Origin: JANLVJ01 sp031363945
GTDB lineage: Bacteria > Bacteroidota > Bacteroidia > Sphingobacteriales > Sphingobacteriaceae
Length of the DNA: 64,000 nucleotides
NCBI GenBank assembly: GCA_031363945.1
Contig: JANLVJ010000063.1
Span: 1-64,000 of the forward strand
Direction of reading: 5' to 3'
The notes under the pieces were generated by a model. That model saw nothing but the letters and a program-made list of their open reading frames with translations. It had not been told where the DNA came from and made no database searches. Positions 33,882-43,568 of this stretch are shown here, piece by piece; position 1 is the first letter of the stretch, and every line of letters begins with the position of its first letter. The position numbers and the translations under genes were made by a program.

Positions 33882-35262
33882 TTATGGGCTTTTCAGCGAT
33901 TTTAGCTACTCTGTTTAACTCTTTGGCGATCTTGCCAGCAGCAAGGGGCACAGCGGCGATATCAACAACTGTAGCAGGCTCCTCAACCATTTTGGTTCGA
34001 TTAAAACGTCTGATGATTACACGTGCACCCCTGTCGTAACTAAAATAGTTATAAATCCAGTTTATAAACACAATCAGGCGGTTTCTGAAGCCTACCAGGA
34101 AAAACAGGTGTACAAACATCCATGTATACCAGGCAAGAATTCCATTCAGGTGAAATTTTCGAAAATCAACAACTGCCTGATTACGTCCAATTGTGGCCAT
34201 TGTACCCTTATCAAAATAGACAAACGGTTTCATTTCCTGATTTTTCAATGATAGGATAAGATTTTTTCCAAGATGTTTCCCTTGTTGCATGGCAGCAGGG
34301 GCAACACCTGGAATCCCAGTTGGATATTTATCTGTAATCATGGAAGCAATATCTCCAATTGCGAAAATAGTTGATGTACCCGCAACTCTATTGAAAGAAT
34401 CTACAACGATTCGGTTGCTTTTAGCAACGGCCTCAGGAGGTAAACCTGGCATCAGATCGCCCATCACACCTGCCGACCAGATGACGTTTTCTGCTTCAAG
34501 TACCTGCCCATCATTTAAGTGAACGAAATCACCATCGTAAGAAACTACCCGTTTATGAAGCAGTATGTCAACCCCCATTTTAGTAAGATCTCTTTTAGCA
34601 TCTTCTGTTGACTTTTCTGACATTGCCGCCAGAATATCAGAAGATTCTATCAGGTAGATCTTCATATGGCTAAGATCGAGTTCAGGGTAGTCTTTTGGCA
34701 GAACATGATTTTTGAGTTCTGACAGGGCTCCTGCCATTTCAACACCTGTTGGGCCACCTCCAACAATGACAAAAGTCATAAAAGCATCGCGATGGTCTTT
34801 ATTGATTTCAAGTAAGGCATCTTCCATGTTCTGAAGAATCAGACTGCGTAGATTAATTGCCTCTGGTATTGATTTCATAGGCATAGAAAAATGCTCTATG
34901 CTTTTATTACCGAAAAAATTTGTTGTAGAACCAGTAGCAATTACCAGGTAATCATAGGTAATTGGGCCAATTGAAGTTTCAAGAAATTTTTCTGCAGTAT
35001 TGATCAGCCCCACTTCAGCAACTCTGAAAGTAAGGTTATGCTGATTTATAAAAATTTTTCGTAAAGGGAAGGCAATTGAATCTGGTTCGAGCCCACCGGT
35101 GGCTACCTGGTAAAGTAGGGGCTGAAATGTGTGGTAGTTATTACGGTCTATCAGGAAGACTTCGCAGTTTTGTTTTCTAAGCTGACGGGCAACCTGCAGG
35201 CCTCCGAATCCACCGCCAATAATTACTATTCTAGGTAGATTCGGAGTTTCTTGCAATGCCAT
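33871..35262 (-). CDS. Type II NADH dehydrogenase-like flavoprotein
   Basis: This 463-residue FAD enzyme should oxidise NADH and reduce quinone without pumping protons. It has the FAD motif IVIIGGGFGGLQVARQL, the HTFQPLLYQVATGGLEPDSI block, the NAD motif FVIVGGGPTGVEMAGAL, and FAIGDIA near residue 315. A C-terminal segment (about 385-420) holds hydrophobic stretches (WYTWMFVHLFFLVGF) that can anchor it to the membrane, as in Bacteroidota NDH-2 proteins. An Ala/Val-rich tail follows. It lies 9 bases downstream of secDF on the same strand. Confidence 0.9.
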   Translation of the reverse strand: MALQETPNLPRIVIIGGGFGGLQVARQLRKQNCEVFLIDRNNYHTFQPLLYQVATGGLEPDSIAFPLRKIFINQHNLTFRVAEVGLINTAEKFLETSIGPITYDYLVIATGSTTNFFGNKSIEHFSMPMKSIPEAINLRSLILQNMEDALLEINKDHRDAFMTFVIVGGGPTGVEMAGALSELKNHVLPKDYPELDLSHMKIYLIESSDILAAMSEKSTEDAKRDLTKMGVDILLHKRVVSYDGDFVHLNDGQVLEAENVIWSAGVMGDLMPGLPPEAVAKSNRIVVDSFNRVAGTSTIFAIGDIASMITDKYPTGIPGVAPAAMQQGKHLGKNLILSLKNQEMKPFVYFDKGTMATIGRNQAVVDFRKFHLNGILAWYTWMFVHLFFLVGFRNRLIVFINWIYNYFSYDRGARVIIRRFNRTKMVEEPATVVDIAAVPLAAGKIAKELNRVAKIAEKPITMA

Positions 35263-35271
35263 ATAAATGAT

Positions 35272-38200
35272 TTATGCTTTTACAGCCTTTTGTCTAATAA
35301 CAACTGGATTAACAGCTTGTTTGTCTTCTTTTGTACTTATCAAATCGACTACAATTGGAGTTGCAACGAAGATTGATGAATAGGTTCCAAATATAATACC
35401 AATTAACATCGCGAAACTAAATCCACGTAAACTTTCACCACCGAAGATGAACAGAATCAATAGAACAGTGAACGTAGTCATACTGGTAATAACAGTTCGG
35501 CTCAGGGTGCTATTCAATGCATTGTTAATGGTAGCACCAATGGTAGACTTATTGCCTGCCTGACCAAGATACTCACGCACCCTGTCATAGATGACAATGG
35601 TGTCAAGCATTGAATAAGCCATAACTGTCAGCAATGCAGCAATGAATGCCTGGTCAATTTCAAGTGAGAAAGGTAGGATACCATTGAATATTGAGAACAA
35701 TGAAAGCAAGATAAGCACATCATGAAAGAGTGCTACAACAGCCGCCACTCCAAACTGCCAGCGCTTGAATCTGATCAGAATGAATACAAATACCAGGAAG
35801 ATACCGATTACAACTGCATAGGCTGCATGTGTTTCGATATCATTTGCAATCGTTGCACCAACTTTACGCTGTTCAAGTATTTTGTAGTTATTGCCATCAA
35901 GTGTTTGAAGACCTGATTTAAGTTGAGTAAGAACCAGGTTTTGTGCATGATCAGAGGTTGAATCAACCAGGTAATCAGTGGTAACCTTAACACGGTTTGT
36001 TGCACTAATGGTTTGAACAGTTGGTTCACCATGTAATGGAACCTTAAGTGCGGCAGCAACAACATTACTTGGAATAACCTTACTGAATTCAATTGAATAA
36101 GTTCTACCACCTTTAAAATCAACACCAAAAGTAAATCCCTTGGTAAACATTGAGATGATACCCAGGGTGATAATACTTCCTGAGATAATATAAAAAGTAA
36201 CACGTCTTTTCAGGAAGTCAAATTTTGTATTCTTGAAAGCATCGCGGGTGAGTGGTCTGTCAAAATTGATTGTTTTACCACGGTTTAACTGACTTTCAAA
36301 TACCAGTCTTGTGATAAAGATTGCAGCAAATAAAGAAGTGAAAATACCAATTACCAATGTAGTTGCAAATCCTTTGATTGGGCCTGATCCTACAAAGTAA
36401 AGAATGATACCCAGTACCAGTGTTGCAGCATTGGAGTCTAAAATTGAGCTGTAAGCATGTTTGAAACCATCAGAAATAGCCAGACGCTGAGACTTACCTA
36501 TATGTAGCTCTTCACGGATTCGTTCATAAATAAGTACGTTTGCATCAACCGAAGAGGCAATGGTTAGCACAATACCAGCAATACCAGGTAGTGTTAATAC
36601 TGATTGTAAAGAAGCAAGCACGCCAATGATGAAAAATACGTTGGCAAGTACTGCAAGATCGGCCACAAGACCTGCCTTATTATAATATAACCACATGAAG
36701 ATGACCACAACGATCAAACCTACAAGTGTAGATATAAGACCGTTATTGATTGATTCCTGACCAAGTGAAGCACCGATAATAGATTCTTCAACAATTCTTG
36801 CAGGGACTGCAAGCGGACCAGATTTAAGCACGTTTGCTAAATCTTTTGTTTCATCGATTGTGAAATTTCCTGTAATAGAAGAAACACCATTAGGAATTTC
36901 GTTTTCTACTCTGGGTGCGGTATAAATCTGGTTATCCAGAGCAATAGCCACAGACTGTTTGTCAGCAGGATCAGCAGCAGTACCTTTTGAGGCTTCAATA
37001 GAAACCTTTCTCCAGATATTTGCACCCTCAGTATTCATAACCATGCGAACCTCAGGGTTACCATTCTGGTCAAAGTCAGCACTGGCATCTTGAATAGCAC
37101 CACCTTCTAAAACGGCTTTACCATCACGGCTGGTAACTTTAATGGCATATAAGGAGAAAAGGTGATTTTTACCATCGGCCTTTACGTCCCATAATAATTT
37201 CAGGTTTGAAGGAATTATTGATCTCGCAATATCGGAGGCTAAAAGCACATTAATTCTGGCTGTATCTTTCTTTGCTGCCATGCCAACAATTGCACCCGGG
37301 GCAAGGCTAGCCTGACCATTCTGACCCTGGTAGATCGAAGGTGTAAGCAATGAAAATAAAGGATTCTGATGCATGAATGCAGCTTTTGAATTGCTGTCAG
37401 TTCTTTTGCCAGAGGTATCTTTTTTAATTTTACTCAACAAACCTGAACTTTTAACAAGGCTATCAGTAGGTCTGACCTTTTTAGTTGTATCTCCAACAGT
37501 TTTCAGCTTGTTTGCAGCAGCAAGACTTTTATTGATATTATCAAGAACCGGGTAAATTTCGCGGTTATCGAATGTACGCCAGAATTCAAGGCGGGCAGAA
37601 CCCTGTAGTAACTTACGTACACGAACAGGATCCTGATCTCCGGGTAACTGTATCTGTATGCGGTTTGTACCAACGATTGTTTGTATAACAGGTTGCACTA
37701 CACCAAAGGCGTCAATCCGATTTGTTAAAATGATTTTTTCGTTAGCAAGGGCATCAGTTTCCTGCTGACGCAGGTAGATCGCAACTTCTTTATCTGTACT
37801 GGCAGGGCTTATTTTACCTGAATTTTCCTGAGTTGAAAATAAGACTGATAATTTTCCCGATGGTGCAATTTCTTTATAGGCATTCAAAAACAGCGTTACA
37901 TAGTCTGTCTGGGGGTTAGTGATTTCACGTTCATAAGCCATTGAAATGGCTTTATTAAATGCAGGGTCTGAATTGTTATCACTTAGTTTACGGATAAGCT
38001 CGCCTACCTGTACTTCCATCGTAACATCCATCCCACCTTTTAAGTCTAGACCCAGGTTCAGACATCTTTCACGTACCTGAGAATAGGTAAAATCAAAATA
38101 TACGGGTATATTGGCAATAGAATCAAGGTATTCATTATACCTTTTATTGTCGCCTTTGGCAAAAACCTTCGCTTTCTGTTCAGTTTTGTATTTAAACCAG

Positions 38201-38274
38201 TTAAATGACAGTGAGTAAATACAACCTATTGCCAGAGCGATGGCAATTAACCTGATAAATCCTTTTCCTTGCAT
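35272..38274 (-). CDS. secDF: Protein translocase subunit SecDF, fused
   Basis: This 1000-residue fusion of SecD and SecF uses the proton gradient to pull proteins through the Sec channel. SecD features: LGLDLKGGMDVTMEVQ near residue 75, the P1 head domain (about 150-500, including a low-complexity Lys/Ser stretch), GSVDANVLIYERIREEL and VLGIILYFVGSGP. SecF features begin near residue 690: GFTFGVDFKGGRTYSIEF, IGIFLVFVFILIRF, YSMLDTIVIYDRVREYL and SRTVITSMTTFTVLLILF. About twelve membrane helices are expected. The fusion is the normal Bacteroidota form. It is followed closely by the NDH-2 gene. Confidence 0.96.
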   Translation of the reverse strand: MQGKGFIRLIAIALAIGCIYSLSFNWFKYKTEQKAKVFAKGDNKRYNEYLDSIANIPVYFDFTYSQVRERCLNLGLDLKGGMDVTMEVQVGELIRKLSDNNSDPAFNKAISMAYEREITNPQTDYVTLFLNAYKEIAPSGKLSVLFSTQENSGKISPASTDKEVAIYLRQQETDALANEKIILTNRIDAFGVVQPVIQTIVGTNRIQIQLPGDQDPVRVRKLLQGSARLEFWRTFDNREIYPVLDNINKSLAAANKLKTVGDTTKKVRPTDSLVKSSGLLSKIKKDTSGKRTDSNSKAAFMHQNPLFSLLTPSIYQGQNGQASLAPGAIVGMAAKKDTARINVLLASDIARSIIPSNLKLLWDVKADGKNHLFSLYAIKVTSRDGKAVLEGGAIQDASADFDQNGNPEVRMVMNTEGANIWRKVSIEASKGTAADPADKQSVAIALDNQIYTAPRVENEIPNGVSSITGNFTIDETKDLANVLKSGPLAVPARIVEESIIGASLGQESINNGLISTLVGLIVVVIFMWLYYNKAGLVADLAVLANVFFIIGVLASLQSVLTLPGIAGIVLTIASSVDANVLIYERIREELHIGKSQRLAISDGFKHAYSSILDSNAATLVLGIILYFVGSGPIKGFATTLVIGIFTSLFAAIFITRLVFESQLNRGKTINFDRPLTRDAFKNTKFDFLKRRVTFYIISGSIITLGIISMFTKGFTFGVDFKGGRTYSIEFSKVIPSNVVAAALKVPLHGEPTVQTISATNRVKVTTDYLVDSTSDHAQNLVLTQLKSGLQTLDGNNYKILEQRKVGATIANDIETHAAYAVVIGIFLVFVFILIRFKRWQFGVAAVVALFHDVLILLSLFSIFNGILPFSLEIDQAFIAALLTVMAYSMLDTIVIYDRVREYLGQAGNKSTIGATINNALNSTLSRTVITSMTTFTVLLILFIFGGESLRGFSFAMLIGIIFGTYSSIFVATPIVVDLISTKEDKQAVNPVVIRQKAVKA

Positions 38275-38374
38275 ACCGTAGCAGTACTTTTATATTTTAA
38301 TTGGGACAGTATTATTACTGTAATTTTAAATGAACCGCAAATGTAAATAATTTTTCGGCATAAGAAATTTACAA

Positions 38375-38860
38375 TTAACGCCTTTCGTATGTGAGAAACG
38401 TATAACCATAATCATTTCTAAGATCTGCAATATGATTGTCAGAATGAACTAATTTAAATATATCGAGATTTATTTCTGGGAAGTAAGCGTCTCCGTCAAT
38501 AATCGTATGTACCCGGGTGAGGTAAATGATATCGGTCAGGGGTAGGGCAAGTTGGTATAACTCAGCACCTCCAATTAAAAATACCTCATTTTCAGACTCA
38601 CAGGTTTGCAGAGCTGCCTCAAGTGTATTTTTTACTTCGGTTCCTGAAATTTTCAGTGTTTCATTTCTTGAAATGACAATATTTCTACGTTTTGGCAAGG
38701 GCTTTCCCATAGAATCAAATGTCTTTCTTCCCATTATTACGGTATGCTCAAGCGTTTTTTTCTTGAAAAAGGCAGTATCATCACCTAAATGCCAGATTAG
38801 CGCATTGTCTTTACCCAGAACATTATTTTCGCTCGCAGCAGCAAGAATACTTAAAATCAT
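38375..38860 (-). CDS. folA: Dihydrofolate reductase
   Basis: This 161-residue enzyme regenerates tetrahydrofolate with NADPH. It shows ILAAASENNVLGKDNALIWH, the catalytic Asp in HLGDDTAFFKKKT, the cofactor motif IMGRKTFDSMGKPLP, VFLIGGAELYQLAL, and a C-terminal Tyr/Phe-rich strand. It lies 7 bases downstream of thyA; the pair is the usual folate and dTMP operon, with ThyA making dihydrofolate and this enzyme recycling it. Confidence 0.95.
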   Translation of the reverse strand: MILSILAAASENNVLGKDNALIWHLGDDTAFFKKKTLEHTVIMGRKTFDSMGKPLPKRRNIVISRNETLKISGTEVKNTLEAALQTCESENEVFLIGGAELYQLALPLTDIIYLTRVHTIIDGDAYFPEINLDIFKLVHSDNHIADLRNDYGYTFLTYERR

Positions 38861-38867
38861 AATTATA

Positions 38868-39662
38868 TTATATGGCTATTGGAGCTTTAATAGCAGGGTG
38901 AAACACATAGTGGAGTAGTTCAAAATCTTCGAACTTGAAATCGGTTATTTCTTTAACAAGAGGGTTAATTTTCATTACAGGCAAAGGAAACGGTGATCTT
39001 GACAATTGTAAATTGGCCTGTTCAAAATGATTCGTATAAATATGGACATCACCGAATGTATGTATGAATTCACCGACCTTGAGGTTACAAACCTGGGCAA
39101 CCATCATAGTTAACAGGGCATAAGATGCGATATTAAAGGGTACCCCCAGAAATACGTCTGCACTTCGCTGGTAAAGCTGACACGATAACTTGCCCTGGGC
39201 AATATAAAATTGAAATAGACAATGACAAGGCGGAAGGGCCATTTCTGGAATTTGCTCTACATTCCAGGCACTGATAATGAGCCTTCTTGAATCAGGATTG
39301 TTACGAATTTGCTTAATCAGGTCAGATAGCTGATCTATTTTTGATCCGTTTTTTGCCGGCCATGATCTCCATTGGGCTCCGTATACAGGGCCAAGATTGC
39401 CTTGGGCATCGGCCCATTCATCCCAGATATGAACATTATGGTCGTTAAGGTAATTAATATTTGTATCCCCGTTCAAAAACCAAAGGAGCTCATAAATAAT
39501 TGACTTTAAATGCACTTTCTTAGTGGTAACAAGCGGGAAACCAGCGCTTAAATCAAATCGCATCTGATAACCAAACACACTTTTTGTTCCTGTTCCTGTC
39601 CGGTCATTTTTTAAAACTCCGGTTTCAAGCACGTGATTAACTAAATCTAAATATTGACGCAT
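38868..39662 (-). CDS. thyA: Thymidylate synthase
   Basis: This 264-residue enzyme methylates dUMP to dTMP using methylene-tetrahydrofolate. It shows RTGTGTKSVFGYQMRFDL, LLWFLNGDTNINYLN, IWDEWAD, the catalytic cysteine block ALPPCHCLFQFYI, LYQRSADVFLGVPFNIASYA and HIYTNHFEQ. Length matches the E. coli enzyme. It is the first gene of the thyA-folA pair and is divergent from ispE. Confidence 0.97.
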   Translation of the reverse strand: MRQYLDLVNHVLETGVLKNDRTGTGTKSVFGYQMRFDLSAGFPLVTTKKVHLKSIIYELLWFLNGDTNINYLNDHNVHIWDEWADAQGNLGPVYGAQWRSWPAKNGSKIDQLSDLIKQIRNNPDSRRLIISAWNVEQIPEMALPPCHCLFQFYIAQGKLSCQLYQRSADVFLGVPFNIASYALLTMMVAQVCNLKVGEFIHTFGDVHIYTNHFEQANLQLSRSPFPLPVMKINPLVKEITDFKFEDFELLHYVFHPAIKAPIAI

Positions 39663-39774
39663 ATAGGGATTGGTTGGTCAAAATTAATCCTAAAAATTTC
39701 ATTGCCAAAACTAAAAATTGCATCGCGAGTTGATAACCGCGTTTAAACCTCAATTAATTTTCTATTTTCGGTCT

Positions 39775-40581
39775 ATGCTCTCCTTTCCATGTGCAAAAAT
39801 TAATATAGGCCTGAATGTTCTTAAAAAGAGAGCAGATGGCTATCATGAAATATCAAGCTGTTTTTATCCAGTCAAACTGTTTGATGCACTCGAAATAACC
39901 ATTGCTACCGAAATGAGCCTCGATATTTCAGGACTGATATGGCAGGAAGACCTGGAAAAAAACAGTTGTATGCTCGCATACCGTGCCTTATCTAAACTGG
40001 CTGATTTGCCCCCATTTGCGATCAGTCTGATTAAGAGAATTCCATTGGGTGCTGGACTTGGTGGAGGTTCTTCAGATGCAGCAAGTATGCTTAAAATGCT
40101 GAACAATATAGCAAATATGAACCTTGGTTCAGATATGCTTGAGGTAATAGCTGCCAGGATTGGTTCTGACTGCCCGTTTTTTATACAATCAAAACCTGCA
40201 ATTGCAACTGGTAGGGGTGAAGTTCTCAGACCCTCATCTGTTTCATTAAAAGGTTACTTTATTGCACTTGTTAAACCTGATTTTGAAATTTCAACAACAA
40301 CAGCCTATCTTGGCGTAAAATCCGGAATACCAGAAATAACGCTTGAAGAAGCACTTAGCTTACCTATAATGGAATGGAAGAATCTTATAAAAAATGATTT
40401 TGAGACACATCTTTTCAAATTGTATCCAGAACTGGCCATTATCAAAACTGAGTTATATGCCAGCGGTGCAATTTATGCCTCATTAAGCGGAAGCGGTTCT
40501 GTTGTTTATGGGATATTTCCGAATCAGCCTGATACCAGCGAATTAGATAAATTAGGTACTGTAACCATTTGTCAAGGGTAG
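39775..40581 (+). CDS. ispE: 4-diphosphocytidyl-2-C-methyl-D-erythritol kinase
   Basis: This 268-residue GHMP kinase phosphorylates CDP-methylerythritol in the non-mevalonate isoprenoid pathway. It begins MLSFPCAKINIGLNVLKKRA, has DGYHEISSCFYPV, and the ATP loop IPLGAGLGGGSSDAASML. The C-terminal GHMP motif SLSGSGSVVYGIF is present. The ATG at 39775 gives the conserved start; an earlier ATG at 39718 would add unrelated residues. A LytTR regulator follows by 25 bases. Confidence 0.94.
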   Translation: MLSFPCAKINIGLNVLKKRADGYHEISSCFYPVKLFDALEITIATEMSLDISGLIWQEDLEKNSCMLAYRALSKLADLPPFAISLIKRIPLGAGLGGGSSDAASMLKMLNNIANMNLGSDMLEVIAARIGSDCPFFIQSKPAIATGRGEVLRPSSVSLKGYFIALVKPDFEISTTTAYLGVKSGIPEITLEEALSLPIMEWKNLIKNDFETHLFKLYPELAIIKTELYASGAIYASLSGSGSVVYGIFPNQPDTSELDKLGTVTICQG

Positions 40582-40606
40582 AAACTTGAATCAAATTAAT
40601 TAGCCG

Positions 40607-41503
40607 ATGTTATCCGGAGCTTTAAAACAACTCTATCCTCATGACAGGTCTACCGGGCGAGACCTCTTAATTTGTATTCTGACAGGTTTTTTTATCACGT
40701 TATTTTTGATAGTCTTCAGGCCATTCGGTATCAACAACTGGAACGCACCCTTTTTAAATTTAAAGATTGCAGGGTATGGGGTTGTTACGGCGCTCATTTT
40801 ACTGACCCGTTATTTTGTTATTCCAAAGCTGTTCAGGAATTTTGAAAAATCGGAAACCTGGACTCTAGGTCTGGAGCTGGGAACTACTTTTATTACAATC
40901 AGCGTTATTGCAATCGTTAATTTCTATTACCTGAATTTAATAGTCCCGGTCTCTGTGAGTCATATTAATTTTATAAACATGGCTACCTATACTTTTTTGC
41001 TAGGTATTTTCCCGGTAAGTACCCTGATTTGCCTTAATTATATTCTACAGTTAAATAAATACCTTGCTCTGGCTTCTGTTTTAACAGTACACAGACAGCT
41101 TAATGAAAAAAATTGTGAGGGTATATGGTTCACTGCAGAAAATGGTCTCGATAAAATCAACCTGCATCTAGAAGATCTTGTCTACATTGAAGCTGAAGAT
41201 AATTATTGTGGGGTAAACCATTATCAGGATGGAATACTTGAAAAGCGTCTTTTAAGAAATACCCTAACCCATCTTCAAAATCAATTGCATGAACACGCCC
41301 TCGTTCGTTGCCACCGTTCATTTATGATCAATCTGAATCAGGTTGAAAAAGTGATCGGTAATGCACAGGGTTATCGATTTTGTATCAGGGCCTCTACATT
41401 GCAGGTTCCTGTGGGTCGTAAATACAATCAGGTAGTAGGGCAGTTTAAATCTGTTTTTATTGCTAAAACCTCCGGTAGTGTGTTTGAAAAGTCTGGTCGG
41501 TAG
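40607..41503 (+). CDS. Membrane-bound LytTR-family transcriptional regulator
   Basis: This 298-residue protein has four hydrophobic segments (about 22-42, 52-70, 88-112, 122-146) and a C-terminal LytTR DNA-binding domain (about 180-285). LytTR marks are DLVYIEAEDNYCGVNHY, KRLLRNTLTHLQNQL, LVRCHRSFMINLNQVEKV and VPVGRKYNQVVGQF. It lacks a response-regulator receiver domain, so the membrane part may sense a signal directly. This layout is common in Bacteroidota. No histidine kinase adjoins it. An imperfect direct duplication follows its stop codon. Confidence 0.85.
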   Translation: MLSGALKQLYPHDRSTGRDLLICILTGFFITLFLIVFRPFGINNWNAPFLNLKIAGYGVVTALILLTRYFVIPKLFRNFEKSETWTLGLELGTTFITISVIAIVNFYYLNLIVPVSVSHINFINMATYTFLLGIFPVSTLICLNYILQLNKYLALASVLTVHRQLNEKNCEGIWFTAENGLDKINLHLEDLVYIEAEDNYCGVNHYQDGILEKRLLRNTLTHLQNQLHEHALVRCHRSFMINLNQVEKVIGNAQGYRFCIRASTLQVPVGRKYNQVVGQFKSVFIAKTSGSVFEKSGR

Positions 41504-41509
41504 GTGGTG

Positions 41510-41613
41510 TTGCTGTCTGGCAGTCTGCACCAAAACACTTGCTGTATGCCCATATTGCTTGCTGGCTTGCCTGGCGCCTTTGCTGTCTGCCCCAAAACAC
41601 TTGCTGTATGCCC
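41510..41613. repeat. Imperfect direct duplication after LytTR gene
   Basis: A 22-base identical unit (starting CCAAAACACTTGCTG, ending TATGCCC) occurs at 41530-41551 and 41592-41613, each preceded by TGCTGTCTG. The repeat is G+C-richer than its surroundings and starts a few bases after the regulator's stop codon. It could be a duplicated control element or a remnant of a repeat family. Confidence 0.7.
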
Positions 41614-41716
41614 CAGCAAGCTATTTTAATCTTCATCCATATTACTTTTACCATTGAAAAAACAATATCCCTACCAAACGTAGATGTATCCCTTTTCAAT
41701 GGCTAAAACTATCAGT

Positions 41717-42772
41717 ATGAAAAATTTCTCGTTTTTAATTATTTCCCTGCTCTCAATTTGTTTGCTTGGCAGTTGTAGCAATATTGCCAGCAGACTACAG
41801 GATAAAAAGGTCTATAACTTACAGGAAACACCTCTTTCAAAAGTAGCTAACCAGTACTTTTGGACCAATTTACATAAGGGTAAGTATGATAGTCTTCCAA
41901 CCGTTATCTCACTACTCAATGCCGCCTATCTTGAAAACCCGGGAAATCTGAAGATAATTGACCATCTGGGCTTTGCCAATATCTGGAGGTATGCAGAATC
42001 TCAGAGACTCAATCAGCCAACTGCTGATATTTTGCAAAGTTTTGTTCTGAGCAGGTATTTTTTTGATGAATCATATTTACTAAATCCGGCAGATTCAAGA
42101 ATTCTCGGTTTTCTGGGAGACACAAAAATCACAGAAGGCAAGGTTACTAATAACAGACAGCTAGTTGTAGAAGGGTATTTTGATGGAATTAAAAGTATAC
42201 ATGAATGGCCTCAGTTTAATAAATTTACACTGGGGTATGTGCTTAGTCAAAATCCTGCTGAAAGTGATGAATTTAAAAAAGCATTAAAATGGCAATGGGA
42301 GACCCTTGCTGACTGTAGCTGTAAGACAATTAATAAAAGTCAGATAGATTATAAAGAACTTGTCAGGCTGATCGTTAAAACGCCTGATCCGGCAATCCGC
42401 CGGGCTTGTATGAATAGTTGGATCGCCCCTCATAATGTAGAAGGGTTTTTTATGAATCTGGGCGATATGCTTGTTAAGAAAGGTGATTTGCAGAAAGGAA
42501 TTGAGGCGTATAAAGCTGCCAGGCTATCTCCAGCTTATCCTGAATGGCCATATGCAGGTGAATTAGAACAGCGAATAATTCAAGCTTCAGCAAATCAGAC
42601 CAATTTTAATAGTCCAATCAACCATCGGAAACCTGATCATTCAGCCTCGCGGGTTATGATGGTAAATTCAAAAATGGCCTGTATGAGTTGCCATCAGATG
42701 GGTGATGCAGAGTTTTTGAAATACGGGTACCAGGAACCAACTCTGGCATTTTATCAGGGCAAAGGGAATTAA
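41717..42772 (+). CDS. Lipoprotein with helical repeats and a C-terminal CXXCH haem motif
   Basis: I do not recognise the family of this 351-residue protein. A lipoprotein signal (MKNFSFLIISLLSICLLGSC) leads to a helical, TPR-like region (LPTVISLLNAAYLENPGNLK; MLVKKGDLQKGIEAYKAARL). Near the end is ACMSCHQMG (CXXCH at 42680-42694, residues 322-326), the c-type haem attachment motif, with Met nearby. If it binds haem it would do so outside the cytoplasmic membrane. Its neighbours include a molybdopterin oxidoreductase and a cytochrome b on the other strand, which gives a redox context. The ATG at 41717 is preferred over one at 41684. Confidence 0.65.
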   Translation: MKNFSFLIISLLSICLLGSCSNIASRLQDKKVYNLQETPLSKVANQYFWTNLHKGKYDSLPTVISLLNAAYLENPGNLKIIDHLGFANIWRYAESQRLNQPTADILQSFVLSRYFFDESYLLNPADSRILGFLGDTKITEGKVTNNRQLVVEGYFDGIKSIHEWPQFNKFTLGYVLSQNPAESDEFKKALKWQWETLADCSCKTINKSQIDYKELVRLIVKTPDPAIRRACMNSWIAPHNVEGFFMNLGDMLVKKGDLQKGIEAYKAARLSPAYPEWPYAGELEQRIIQASANQTNFNSPINHRKPDHSASRVMMVNSKMACMSCHQMGDAEFLKYGYQEPTLAFYQGKGN

Positions 42773-42808
42773 GCGTTTAGCTTGATGAATTGTTTTTAAG
42801 AATTCCCG

Positions 42809-43492
42809 CTAAAGTATTTTCTTTAAAAGCAGGTCAGTCTGATCATCATTACCTAAGGTGAAAATATGCTGGTCGAATTGAACAAAGCCATTTTTGGTAT
42901 AAAATCTCCTTGCTTTCAGATTATGTTCCCAGACCCCTAGCCAGATGTAAATGAGACCGGCTTTTCTGGCAATTTCAATTGCTTTGTCAAGTAATAGCTG
43001 GCCTATACCTTTGCCAAGTTGATTACTGTCAACATAAATACGTTCAAGTTCAAGCGCCTCGAAATCCTGAAGGTCTGACTGACTGGCACCGAAATTAATT
43101 TTCATATATCCAAGAGCAGGGTTTCTATTGTTTTCAGGGCTGTCGATAGAATTTACACGTTGAATGAAATCAGAGCTGCTTACAGGGCTATCATGCTGAA
43201 AGAAATCAGGACCGGTACCAAGACTCTCTTCCTGGTTACCGTTTACAGCTGAAATTGAGCCGAACGGGCCTGGCCGCGCAAAATAAAATGCCGAATCGGG
43301 ATTGTTCAGCTGATTGCCGATGTTTTCTACAGTATATGCGCCTTCGACAAAATGAGAGATATTTTCTTCCTTATTCTGATCTTTAAAAGCATCAATGAAG
43401 GTTTGTTTGCTGAGAACACAGAGCTCATGTATATCTTCCAATTTAACCCGATTAATTTCAATAGGGTTTGATGGCGTATTTTCAAAAATCAT
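42809..43492 (-). CDS. GNAT-family N-acetyltransferase with a low-complexity insertion
   Basis: This 227-residue protein has the two halves of a GNAT fold: VKLEDIHELCVLSKQTFIDA at the start, and LERIYVDSNQLGKGIGQLLL (acetyl-CoA loop) with WLGVWEHNLKARRFYTKNGF near the end. Between them, residues 73-125 are a Ser/Asn/Gly-rich segment (GNQEESLGTGPDFFQHDSP) that interrupts the central sheet and is absent from normal 170-residue relatives. The frame is continuous. Activity is likely if the insertion loops out. The substrate is unknown. Confidence 0.8.
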   Translation of the reverse strand: MIFENTPSNPIEINRVKLEDIHELCVLSKQTFIDAFKDQNKEENISHFVEGAYTVENIGNQLNNPDSAFYFARPGPFGSISAVNGNQEESLGTGPDFFQHDSPVSSSDFIQRVNSIDSPENNRNPALGYMKINFGASQSDLQDFEALELERIYVDSNQLGKGIGQLLLDKAIEIARKAGLIYIWLGVWEHNLKARRFYTKNGFVQFDQHIFTLGNDDQTDLLLKKIL

Positions 43493-43568
43493 CCCGTTAA
43501 TATACCCGAATCAAACCAATTTTATCTGCAAAACAGGACTCAGACAAAAATTATGGCATACAATTGAT

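Noticed and set aside
41428..41699. Overlapping minus-strand frames of 63-78 codons
   Set aside because: They run antisense through the LytTR end and the direct repeats, overlap one another, and have no family features.
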